From: Paenibacillus plantarum
Lineage (GTDB): Bacteria > Bacillota > Bacilli > Paenibacillales > NBRC-103111
Length of the DNA: 64,000 nucleotides
Reading direction: 5' to 3'
NCBI RefSeq assembly: GCF_013141695.1
Contig: NZ_WHNY01000067.1
Span: 335,107 to 399,106 of the forward strand
Notes under the pieces: generated by a model
What the model saw: the letters and a program-made list of their open reading frames with translations, nothing else
What the model was told of the DNA's origin: nothing
Databases searched by the model: none
Shown here: positions 26,784 through 34,506 of the stretch, piece after piece
Layout of the letters: the number at the start of each line of letters is the position of its first letter
Numbering within the stretch: the stretch's first letter is position 1
Translations under genes and position numbers: made by a program

Positions 26784-27722
26784 GTGAATTCCATAGTAGA
26801 TCAACTAACCAGCGTCAAATCGGACGAGAAGAATCGTCCAGTCATCACCAAATGGACCCAAGGACAGCATAGACAAGATAAAATAATGAGATGGATATTT
26901 GTAGGCAGTGCTGCATTAGTTTCTGCCATCATTTTCTCTATCATTGTTTTCGTGGGTATGCAAGGCATCAAGACCTTTCAAGGTGTAAGCCCTCTAGAGT
27001 TCTTCTTTTCAACAGATTGGACACCTGGTCAAAATAAATTCGGAGCGTTTCCTTTTCTATACAGCACGCTGCTCATGACACTTGTGGCTGTCGTTATCTC
27101 GGTTCCACTAGCCTTATCAGGTGCCTTGTTTATGGCGAAAATTGCACCTAAATGGATGCGTGAGATCATGCGTCCTGCGACAGATTTATTTGTTGGAATT
27201 CCTTCTGTTGTATATGGATTGATCGGGATGACGGTCATTGTACCTGCGCTTGGTAAATTTACAGGCGGGGTGGGCTACGGAATTTTACCAGCGGCTATCA
27301 TCTTAGCGATTATGATCCTTCCTACTATTCTGTCCATTTCCGAAGATGCGATTCGTTCACTTCCTGGTCGATTGGAAGAGGCTTCGCTTGCGTTGGGAGC
27401 AACAAGATGGCAGACCATGTGGCGAGTACTCTTGCCAGCGGCGAGACCTGGTATTCTGACAGCGATCATCCTTGGGATGGGCCGCGCGATTGGCGAAACG
27501 ATGGCGGTATTCATGGTTATTGGGAACTCGCCTCAAATGCCGAAATCGCTTCTTGACTCCACCACGGTGTTAACAACAGCGATCGTGAAAGATATGGGGA
27601 ATACGAATTACGGGTCAACTTGGAACAATGCACTCTATTTGATGGCGCTGCTTCTACTTGTTATCTCCTTATCCCTCATTCTCATCATTCGAATTGTAGC
27701 TAAGAGGAGTGAACTCAAATGA
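26784..27722 (+). CDS. pstC: Phosphate ABC transporter permease PstC
   Basis: A 312-aa inner permease with about six membrane helices and the EAA-type loop EEASLALGATRWQTMWRVLLP. The open frame begins at ATG 26721, but that codon lies in the Pho box and upstream of the -10, so it cannot be on the main transcript. GTG 26784 with AAAGGGGA eight bases upstream is the likely start. The stop overlaps the pstA start as ATGA. Confidence 0.92.
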   Translation: MNSIVDQLTSVKSDEKNRPVITKWTQGQHRQDKIMRWIFVGSAALVSAIIFSIIVFVGMQGIKTFQGVSPLEFFFSTDWTPGQNKFGAFPFLYSTLLMTLVAVVISVPLALSGALFMAKIAPKWMREIMRPATDLFVGIPSVVYGLIGMTVIVPALGKFTGGVGYGILPAAIILAIMILPTILSISEDAIRSLPGRLEEASLALGATRWQTMWRVLLPAARPGILTAIILGMGRAIGETMAVFMVIGNSPQMPKSLLDSTTVLTTAIVKDMGNTNYGSTWNNALYLMALLLLVISLSLILIIRIVAKRSELK

Positions 27723-28576
27723 CAAGTAAAACAACGGATCGCATCGCGACCATATACTTCTGGGCATCAGGTATTATTATTATCGGGATTCTCGCATGGT
27801 TTCTCGTTCGCATACTAGGGGATGGCATACCTCACCTATCCTGGCATTTCATCTTCGGTAAGCCGGAAGAAATCAAAGCTGGCGGCGGAGTTGGACCACA
27901 GCTTTTCAACTCTTTCTATGTCCTGTTTTTATCTCTCGTGATTTCGATTCCGATCGGTTTATTTTCAGGTATATACCTAGCTATTTATGCACAAAAGAAC
28001 TGGTTCACTGACCTCGTAAGAATATCGGTTGAGGCACTTTCTTCTGTACCATCTATCGTTTTTGGTCTTTTCGGATTTTTATTGTTCGCTAATTTGCTAG
28101 GGCTTAAATTTTCAATCATTGGTGGCGCGGCCACCGTTGCACTCTTGAATCTACCCGTCATGGTGCGGGTTACGGAGGAAGCTATTCGCACTGTGCCTGA
28201 CTCCTATTGGGAAGCAAGCTTAGCGCTGGGTTCAACGAAATGGCAAGCGATCCGTAAGGTGCTCATTCCTGCCGCTTTACCTAACTTAATCACAGGAATT
28301 ACCCTAATTGCCGGCCGTGCGCTTGGTGAATCAGCGATTCTCATTTACACAGCTGGGTTGTCTGTTTCACGCTTTTTCCCTGATTTCAATCCGCTCAAAA
28401 TGGGAGAGACGCTCTCTGTTCATCTATGGTACATCGGTGCAGAATCACTTGTTCCAGATGCGAAAGAAATCGCTAAAGGCAGTGCTGCCCTATTACTCAT
28501 CGTTGTCTTAATCTTTAATCTGCTAGTTTCGATACCAAGTCGAATCTTACAAAAAAGACTTTCCGGGGGGAAATAA
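27719..28576 (+). CDS. pstA: Phosphate ABC transporter permease PstA
   Basis: A 285-aa permease, partner of PstC, with six predicted helices and the ATPase-docking loop WEASLALGSTKWQAIRKVLIP. ATG 27719 overlaps pstC by four bases, so translation is coupled. Three bases separate it from pstB. Confidence 0.93.
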   Translation: MTSKTTDRIATIYFWASGIIIIGILAWFLVRILGDGIPHLSWHFIFGKPEEIKAGGGVGPQLFNSFYVLFLSLVISIPIGLFSGIYLAIYAQKNWFTDLVRISVEALSSVPSIVFGLFGFLLFANLLGLKFSIIGGAATVALLNLPVMVRVTEEAIRTVPDSYWEASLALGSTKWQAIRKVLIPAALPNLITGITLIAGRALGESAILIYTAGLSVSRFFPDFNPLKMGETLSVHLWYIGAESLVPDAKEIAKGSAALLLIVVLIFNLLVSIPSRILQKRLSGGK

Positions 28577-28579
28577 CAT

Positions 28580-29347
28580 ATGGCAATCGCGACGAAGTAT
28601 AAAATTAAAGCAGAGAAATTAAATTTATTCTATGGAGATAATCAGGCGCTTCACGACGTAGATTTAAGTATTGAAACAGGAACCATTGCCGCGTTGATCG
28701 GACCATCAGGTTGTGGGAAATCCACGTTCCTTCGTACATTGAATCGAATGAATGATCTCATTGACAATGTGCGGATCACAGGAAATGTAGCCGTGGACGG
28801 ACACAATATTTATGGTTCGGATTCCGATGTCGTTTCGCTGCGCAAACGTGTGGGTATGGTATTTCAACGTCCAAATCCATTCCCAATGAGTATCTATGAT
28901 AACATCGCTTATGGACCACGAATTCATGGGATCAAGAAGAAATCTGTATTAGATGTAATAGTAGAACGCAGTCTCAAACAAGCTGCGCTTTGGGACGAAG
29001 TCAAGGACCGCTTGAATAAGTCTGCAATGGGGTTGTCTGGTGGACAACAGCAACGTTTATGTATCGCACGACTACTTGCTGTTGAGCCAGATGTATTACT
29101 AATGGATGAGCCTACATCGGCGTTGGATCCTATTTCAACATTGAAGGTAGAAGAACTAACACAAACGTTAAAAGAGAAATATACGATCATCATCGTGACC
29201 CACAACATGCAGCAGGCAGCGAGAATTTCAGATAAAACCTCTTTCTTCCTGAACGGTTATTTAGTTGAAACCGACCAGACCGATAAGATCTTCACGAATC
29301 CGAATGATCAACGTACAGAAGATTACATTACCGGACGTTTCGGTTAA
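28580..29347 (+). CDS. pstB: Phosphate ABC transporter ATPase PstB
   Basis: A 255-aa ATPase energising PstCA. It shows Walker A GPSGCGKST (41-49), the signature LSGGQQQR, Walker B VLLMDEPTSALDP and the switch histidine in IIVTHNMQQA. Length and motifs are normal for PstB. It lies between pstA and phoU in one operon. Confidence 0.95.
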   Translation: MAIATKYKIKAEKLNLFYGDNQALHDVDLSIETGTIAALIGPSGCGKSTFLRTLNRMNDLIDNVRITGNVAVDGHNIYGSDSDVVSLRKRVGMVFQRPNPFPMSIYDNIAYGPRIHGIKKKSVLDVIVERSLKQAALWDEVKDRLNKSAMGLSGGQQQRLCIARLLAVEPDVLLMDEPTSALDPISTLKVEELTQTLKEKYTIIIVTHNMQQAARISDKTSFFLNGYLVETDQTDKIFTNPNDQRTEDYITGRFG

Positions 29348-29371
29348 AACACATAAAGGGAGAGATAACAC

Positions 29372-30031
29372 ATGGATGCAAGACCTGGGTTTCATCAGTC
29401 GTTGGCACTACTGCAGAAGGAATTACAGCAAATGGGAGAAAGTGTCGAGGATTTAATTTACAAGTCCGTAGAGTCGCTTGCCAAGCTTGATGAGAAAGCC
29501 GCACAGCAAGTCATCCAGAAGGACGATCTCATTGATGACTATTTAACGACCATTGATGAACTATGTTTACGTTTAATTGCTCTTCAACAACCCATGGCTA
29601 GTGATTTGCGAATTATTGGAACGGCGTTGAAGATTGCGACAGACTTGGAACGTATTGCCGATCATGCTGTCGATATCGCGAAGATCACGATTCGATTTGC
29701 AGGTGAAGAATTGGTGAAGCCGCTAGAAGTAATTCCGCAAATGGCTGAAATCGCTATCGAAATGTTGCACGAGAGCCTTCTATCCTATACGGAACGCGAT
29801 GTACATAGAGCGGCATCGCTGGCCGAGAAAGATGATCGTGTAGATAAGCTATACAGTACGGTGATGCAGGAACTGATGGGGATGATGGGAACCGATTATC
29901 ACCGGAACCGTCAATTGACCCATCTGTTGTTTGTTGCTCACTTCTTGGAGCGTGTGGCAGACCATACCACGAATATCGGTGAAGGTGTCATCTACATGGT
30001 TACGGGGAAACGGAAAGATCTGAACGTATAA
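29372..30031 (+). CDS. phoU: Phosphate signalling protein PhoU
   Basis: A 219-aa all-helical protein of two PhoU repeats (about 15-105 and 120-210), each carrying the acidic metal-binding pattern seen as DLERIADHAVDIA and FLERVADHTTNIGE. PhoU links the Pst transporter to PhoR signalling and protects against phosphate overload. It is the last gene of the operon. Start ATG 29372 follows AAAGGGAGAG. Confidence 0.94.
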   Translation: MDARPGFHQSLALLQKELQQMGESVEDLIYKSVESLAKLDEKAAQQVIQKDDLIDDYLTTIDELCLRLIALQQPMASDLRIIGTALKIATDLERIADHAVDIAKITIRFAGEELVKPLEVIPQMAEIAIEMLHESLLSYTERDVHRAASLAEKDDRVDKLYSTVMQELMGMMGTDYHRNRQLTHLLFVAHFLERVADHTTNIGEGVIYMVTGKRKDLNV

Positions 30032-30039
30032 ACGATATA

Positions 30040-30096
30040 GAGAAGGGCCATCTCCAAAAGTAGATCAAATCTACTTCTGGAGATGGCCCTTTTCTC
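30040..30096. terminator. Long bidirectional terminator after phoU
   Basis: A stem of roughly 25 bp: GAGAAGGGCCATCTCCAAAA from 30040 pairs with its near-complement ending at 30096, around a short loop. It separates phoU (+) from the convergent kinase gene (-), whose stop it touches. Confidence 0.9.
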
Positions 30097-31666
30097 ATTT
30101 GGAATGAAGCGGAAAGCGGATTATGAAGGTTGTCCCATTCGAACTGGAACTCACTTCAATCGTAGCGTGATGCCTTGCAGCAATACTGTAGCAAATGGCT
30201 AAACCGAGTCCAGTGCCTTCATCCTTCGTCGTGAAGAAAGGGCGGCCTAACTTCTCAAGATGCTCGGCTTTAATTCCACTGCCCTGGTCAGCAATTAGGA
30301 GGACAACGTGTTCAGGCTCCTGGTAGGTTTCGATCGATAGCGTTCCACCTATGCTCATAGCTTCAAGACCATTCATACACATGTTCAGAATCAGCTGTCG
30401 CATTTCTTTGTCGTCAAGTTGTATTTCTGGACAATAACCGAATTGACCATTAACATGCTTGCCTGACAGGACGGCTTCTGCTTGGATCAGAGGCAGCAAG
30501 CTTTCAATGATCCGATTAATACTCTCAGGACGTTGATAGGATTGCTTATTTTTGGCGAGAGAAAGATACTCCGTAATAATATCGTTGGCTCTATCCAACT
30601 CTTCCAACATGATGGGGATATATTCTTTTTGCATATGGCGATCATTTTCTTGAAATAGTTGAAGGAAGCCACGGATCGTCGTCATCGGATTCCGAATCTC
30701 ATGCGCGATGCCTGCGGCCATTTCGCCGACTAGGTTTAATTGAGCAAGTCGTGCCATTTCGGTTTCAAATCGAAGACTTTCCGTAATATCAACTGCGACA
30801 TGCAGCATGCATTTTTCATCCTCGATATCGATAATCTCTGTGGATAAGAGCGCAGTCCGAATGTCCCCAGTTTTGGTCACATAACGAACTTTCTCATTAC
30901 GGACAATATCGCCATATTTAGCAATATTATTAAGATCATCACGCAATAGATTCAAGGCTGTGCCAATAACCTCGTCTCCATAGCCTGTATGCTGCTTCCA
31001 ACTTTCATTAACATCCAGATAGGTTAGATCAGGAAGTCGGCGGATGGCCATTAAGGAAGGCGAGAGGATGAACATTTTTTTGAAATGCTCTTGGGAGTTC
31101 ATTAGCTTCTCATGAGCATCGACCAGCTCAGACGTCCGTTCTTCAACCCAATTCTCGAGAAGTAAGTTTTGCTCTATTAATTTCTCCTCGGCTTCTGCAA
31201 GCTTGCGATTCGTTTCTTCTAGATCCAATGTGCGTTTATGTAAAAGCTCACTTTGAGCCTTCAACTTCTGATGGTTCAGATGCATATTAACGAAGCCATC
31301 CACCTTCATGCGCAGCATTTTGGGATGTACCGGTTTAAATAAATAATCAATGGAACCCACATGATAGCCTCGTAATACATGCTCAATCGAGGTGCTTAAA
31401 GCTGTTAGGAAAATAATCGGGATATCTTGACAGGCTTTCCGTTGCTTTATTAATTCTACGGTTTCAAAACCACTAAGACCTGGCATCTGCACATCCATCA
31501 AAATAACTGCAATATGGTCTGCAGGTTCTTTTAATAAATAGCGAAGTGCTTCTTCCCCTGATTGCAATGAAATCACGTCATAGGAAGAAGAGGCCAAAAT
31601 GCTATTCAGAGCCAGCAAGTTTTCATAGCGATCATCTACCGCCAAGATTTTTACTTGTTGTTCCAT
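30095..31666 (-). CDS. Receiver-PAS-histidine kinase hybrid
   Basis: A 523-aa cytosolic protein without membrane segments. In order: an N-terminal receiver domain (about 6-122, with the aspartate in ILMDVQMPG), a coiled coil (about 135-205), a PAS domain (about 205-315), HisKA with the phospho-acceptor in GIAHEIRNPMTTIRGF, and HATPase with ADQGSGI and GTGLGL. The kinase core resembles sporulation kinases such as KinA-KinE of Bacillus, so a role in feeding the Spo0 phosphorelay is possible but unproven. The frame runs to TTG 31687, but ATG 31666 has GGAAAGGA at good spacing. It diverges from the EAL-GGDEF gene. Confidence 0.88.
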   Translation of the reverse strand: MEQQVKILAVDDRYENLLALNSILASSSYDVISLQSGEEALRYLLKEPADHIAVILMDVQMPGLSGFETVELIKQRKACQDIPIIFLTALSTSIEHVLRGYHVGSIDYLFKPVHPKMLRMKVDGFVNMHLNHQKLKAQSELLHKRTLDLEETNRKLAEAEEKLIEQNLLLENWVEERTSELVDAHEKLMNSQEHFKKMFILSPSLMAIRRLPDLTYLDVNESWKQHTGYGDEVIGTALNLLRDDLNNIAKYGDIVRNEKVRYVTKTGDIRTALLSTEIIDIEDEKCMLHVAVDITESLRFETEMARLAQLNLVGEMAAGIAHEIRNPMTTIRGFLQLFQENDRHMQKEYIPIMLEELDRANDIITEYLSLAKNKQSYQRPESINRIIESLLPLIQAEAVLSGKHVNGQFGYCPEIQLDDKEMRQLILNMCMNGLEAMSIGGTLSIETYQEPEHVVLLIADQGSGIKAEHLEKLGRPFFTTKDEGTGLGLAICYSIAARHHATIEVSSSSNGTTFIIRFPLHSK

Positions 31667-31765
31667 CGGTCGGTCCTTTCCGCACAAGATCTGCTATACG
31701 CACCTACAATCCATATCACACCTTTTCGCGGAAAAAGTGTAATTCCCTCTTTTTTTCTTAAAGTC

Positions 31766-31804
31766 TTTACATACATTTTACATATGGTTAATCTTACCTA
31801 TCAT
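31766..31804 (+). promoter_or_regulatory. Pho-box-like repeats upstream of the EAL-GGDEF gene
   Basis: Hexamers TTTACA (31766), TTTACA (31777), TTAATC (31788) and TATCAT (31799) repeat every 11 bp on the plus strand, like the two Pho boxes of the pst operon. Possible -10 elements TGATAG (31811) and GATACA (31823) follow. The first two units match perfectly, the third has mismatches, and the fourth is poor. Confidence 0.55.
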
Positions 31805-31854
31805 TTGGTTTGATAGACTTGGGATACATGTAGAAATAGATGAGGATGATGCAC

Positions 31855-33597
31855 ATGCTTACTCAGTCAGAAGTCGCGATCGAGTTTCATAAGTTAATAG
31901 AAGAACAGCGTATTTCTTCCGTCTATCAACCCATAGTATCCTTGCAAGATGGACAAGTGATGGGATATGAAGCTTTAACTCGCGGCCCGGTGGATGGCCC
32001 TTTTCATTCACCACTCGCGATGTTTCAGTATGCGGAGCAGCAAGGTGAGCTATATCGTCTAGAGAGGCTAGCACGTGAGAAAGCCATACAAGGCTCCATT
32101 TTGGAACACGGACAGCAATTGTTATTTATTAATATCTCGTCACACGTTTTAGAGGACCCTGGCTTTATTCCAGGCAAGACGCTTGAGATTCTGCAGCAGT
32201 ATGGACTTCGTCCGAGCAATGTCGTGTTCGAAATTACGGAAAGAAGCTCGATTGAGGACTTTACTCTGGCTAAGAAGATTCTAGCCCATTATCGGACACA
32301 GGGTTATCGCATTGCGATTGATGACGCGGGGGCAGGGTATTCTTCACTCCAAGCGATTGCCGAGCTTCAGCCTGATTTTATCAAAATCGATCGTTCACTG
32401 ATAGAAAATATTCATTTGAATAAAGTGAAAGCCTACATTCTCGAAACCTTCGTTACCTTTGCTCAGAAAATGAACATTTCGTTGATCGCTGAGGGCATTG
32501 AACAAGTAGAGGAGCTAGCCAAATTAACTCAAATGGGTGTGCATTATGCGCAAGGTTTTTTACTCGGGAGACCTTCTACATCTGTTGCGACTGTTCAAGA
32601 CACACATAAAATGACCATTTGGCAGCATCGCAACGTCCAAGGAGGCACTATGACTTGGCATATTGGCGAGCTGAAAACACCTGTTGGTGTGTTCCAAACG
32701 AAAGCGCAAATTTCTGAAATCGCGGAGTTTTTCAAAAAGAATCAAGAGGCTGTCGGGGTTGTTATTGTTCATGATGATGAGCCGCGCGGACTTATGATGC
32801 GAGATCGCTTATTCCAACATTTGGCTGGCCAATATGCCTACTCACTGTACTGGAATCGCACGATTGATAGCGTGATGGATGCTTCACCTTTGATCGTAGA
32901 CGAGTTAACGCCTGTGGAGCAAGTGTCCCAGTTGGCAACTTCACGGGCGATTCATCATTTATACGATCTTGTCATCATTACAAGCCAAGGGAAAATGGCG
33001 GGATCAGCGTCGATACGAACCATTTTAGAGAGTATTACGAATGTGAAAATGGAATCAGCACGCGTTGCGAATCCACTAACAGGTCTTCCGGGGAATTTGC
33101 AAATTAATCGAGAATTAAACAAACGAATTACGGCGAGAGTGCCTTTTCACGTGATCTATGCTGATTTGGATTATTTTAAATGGTACAATGATCGTTTTGG
33201 TTTTCAAAAAGGGGATCAATTAATTCAATATATGGCGGACTTAATGCAGCAAGCTATCGCTTTCTATGGAACACCAAGCGATTTTGTCGGTCATGTCGGC
33301 GGTGATGATTTTATTGCAATTTCCAGCTCACTATCACCGAAACTCTTGTGTCAGGAAATCATCAATCGATTCGAAACCGGTGTCCGGATGTTCTACGAAG
33401 GTGAAGATTGGGAGTATGTGGTGGATCGGGGGGGCCATCAAGTGAAAAGCGAAGGGGTCACGGTGTCCTTATCCTTAGTCATCTGCAGCTGTGAATCCCC
33501 TATTTCACTAGACTATATTTCTCAAACAGCGGCTCAGCTCAAAAAGAAAGCGAAGGCGCATCAAGGCAGTATTTATTGTTTTCAAACGATTGGCTAA
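31855..33597 (+). CDS. EAL-CBS-GGDEF cyclic-di-GMP turnover protein
   Basis: A 580-aa cytosolic protein. The N-terminal EAL phosphodiesterase domain (about 10-245) keeps the catalytic set: YEALTR, NIS, EITE, DDAGAGYSS, KIDRSL, AEGIE and QGFLLGRP. A CBS pair (about 255-400) could bind nucleotides. The C-terminal GGDEF domain (about 410-575) has D-D-Y-F-K substrate contacts, but the signature reads GGDDF, so synthesis activity is uncertain. Net c-di-GMP hydrolysis is the simplest prediction. ATG 31855 has GAGG nine bases upstream; the frame starts at 31840. A Pho-box-like array lies upstream, and a c-di-GMP riboswitch lies 10 kb downstream. Confidence 0.88.
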   Translation: MLTQSEVAIEFHKLIEEQRISSVYQPIVSLQDGQVMGYEALTRGPVDGPFHSPLAMFQYAEQQGELYRLERLAREKAIQGSILEHGQQLLFINISSHVLEDPGFIPGKTLEILQQYGLRPSNVVFEITERSSIEDFTLAKKILAHYRTQGYRIAIDDAGAGYSSLQAIAELQPDFIKIDRSLIENIHLNKVKAYILETFVTFAQKMNISLIAEGIEQVEELAKLTQMGVHYAQGFLLGRPSTSVATVQDTHKMTIWQHRNVQGGTMTWHIGELKTPVGVFQTKAQISEIAEFFKKNQEAVGVVIVHDDEPRGLMMRDRLFQHLAGQYAYSLYWNRTIDSVMDASPLIVDELTPVEQVSQLATSRAIHHLYDLVIITSQGKMAGSASIRTILESITNVKMESARVANPLTGLPGNLQINRELNKRITARVPFHVIYADLDYFKWYNDRFGFQKGDQLIQYMADLMQQAIAFYGTPSDFVGHVGGDDFIAISSSLSPKLLCQEIINRFETGVRMFYEGEDWEYVVDRGGHQVKSEGVTVSLSLVICSCESPISLDYISQTAAQLKKKAKAHQGSIYCFQTIG

Positions 33598-33615
33598 CGA
33601 ATGCTGGAATGTGTT

Positions 33616-34365
33616 TCAGAACGTATAGATTAATTGTTTAAATGAACGAACGATGATCACTTTCTGCTTCCCAATCCGCCGCTCAGAGATTTTCTTAATA
33701 TTGGCTGGGTGAATCCAGACTGCATCCATCCCGGTAGAAGCCGCGCCTACCACATCGTTACGCCACGAATTTCCCACCATTACACTCTGGCCGGAAGCCG
33801 TGTTCATCGATTTCAGGGCTTGCTCAAAAATCGCGGGATGTGGCTTTCGTGGTCCATCATTCTCCGTTGTAAATAAACGCTCTTGGTCGAACCAGGAGGT
33901 CAGCTTCATTTTCTCCAAATTACGCTGTAGTCGATTTCGATTTCCATTGCTGATAATCGCCAGTTTATATTGACGTGCCAGCACCTCTAGTGTGTCTTCT
34001 ACCCCTGGGAATAAAGCAACGAAATGGTCTTCTTTCTCTTCGATTTGACTGAAAAAGGATCGCGTAAACGCTGTACTCACTTGCATCGGTAAAGGATGGA
34101 GTGCTTTGATTAGACAAATATGTCGCAACTCATCTGGCGAGATAGGGCTTCGGATAGGCGATTTGCGATGTCGGCTCCACTCGGACTTATAGCTAAGCAG
34201 TGCCTCTTGCGCGGTCAGTTTCGAATCCTCTGTTTCCCACCGTGCGGTGAAATCCTGCATAACTTCAAGAAAAGCGGAGTCGAAGCATTGCCTGCGATCA
34301 AGGATCGTGTTATTCATATCAAAAAATATAACCTTTTTACGTGTGGGTGAGAAAAAAGGACTCAT
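33616..34365 (-). CDS. HAD-superfamily hydrolase-like protein with altered motif I
   Basis: A 249-aa HAD-fold protein with a helical C1-type cap (about 25-105). Motif I reads FFDMNNTIL: the nucleophile D16 is kept, but the general acid/base position D+2 is N18. Motif II is ISNGN, motif III has K in GPRKPHP, and motif IV is VGNSWRNDV with one acidic residue. Loss of the D+2 aspartate weakens phosphatase chemistry in most HAD enzymes, so activity may be changed. Start ATG 34365 has GGAGG. It is transcribed alone, convergent with the EAL-GGDEF gene. Confidence 0.8.
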   Translation of the reverse strand: MSPFFSPTRKKVIFFDMNNTILDRRQCFDSAFLEVMQDFTARWETEDSKLTAQEALLSYKSEWSRHRKSPIRSPISPDELRHICLIKALHPLPMQVSTAFTRSFFSQIEEKEDHFVALFPGVEDTLEVLARQYKLAIISNGNRNRLQRNLEKMKLTSWFDQERLFTTENDGPRKPHPAIFEQALKSMNTASGQSVMVGNSWRNDVVGAASTGMDAVWIHPANIKKISERRIGKQKVIIVRSFKQLIYTF

Positions 34366-34413
34366 ACGGAGAACCTCCTTCTGAAGACCTGACCGTCCTA
34401 CCTTGTAAAATTT

Positions 34414-34450
34414 CGGCTCCTTACATGTTTATGTAGGGAACCGTTTTTTT
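34414..34450 (+). terminator. Terminator-like hairpin in front of polA
   Basis: Arms 34414-34426 and 34431-34443 form 12 of 13 base pairs around a 4-nt loop, followed by seven T. No plus-strand gene ends nearby, so it insulates polA from upstream read-through or acts as a leader attenuator. Confidence 0.75.
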
Positions 34451-34464
34451 ATTTTAATTTCGTA

Positions 34465-34473
34465 TGCTATGAT
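34465..34473 (+). promoter_or_regulatory. Extended -10 promoter of polA
   Basis: TGCTATGAT combines an extended TGN with a -10 TATGAT at 34468-34473, about 34 bp before the polA ATG. The -35 region at about 34445-34450 is only T-rich. Confidence 0.45.
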
Positions 34474-34506
34474 GAAGGAAGTATGTTTAAAATTGGGGTG
34501 GAACTT

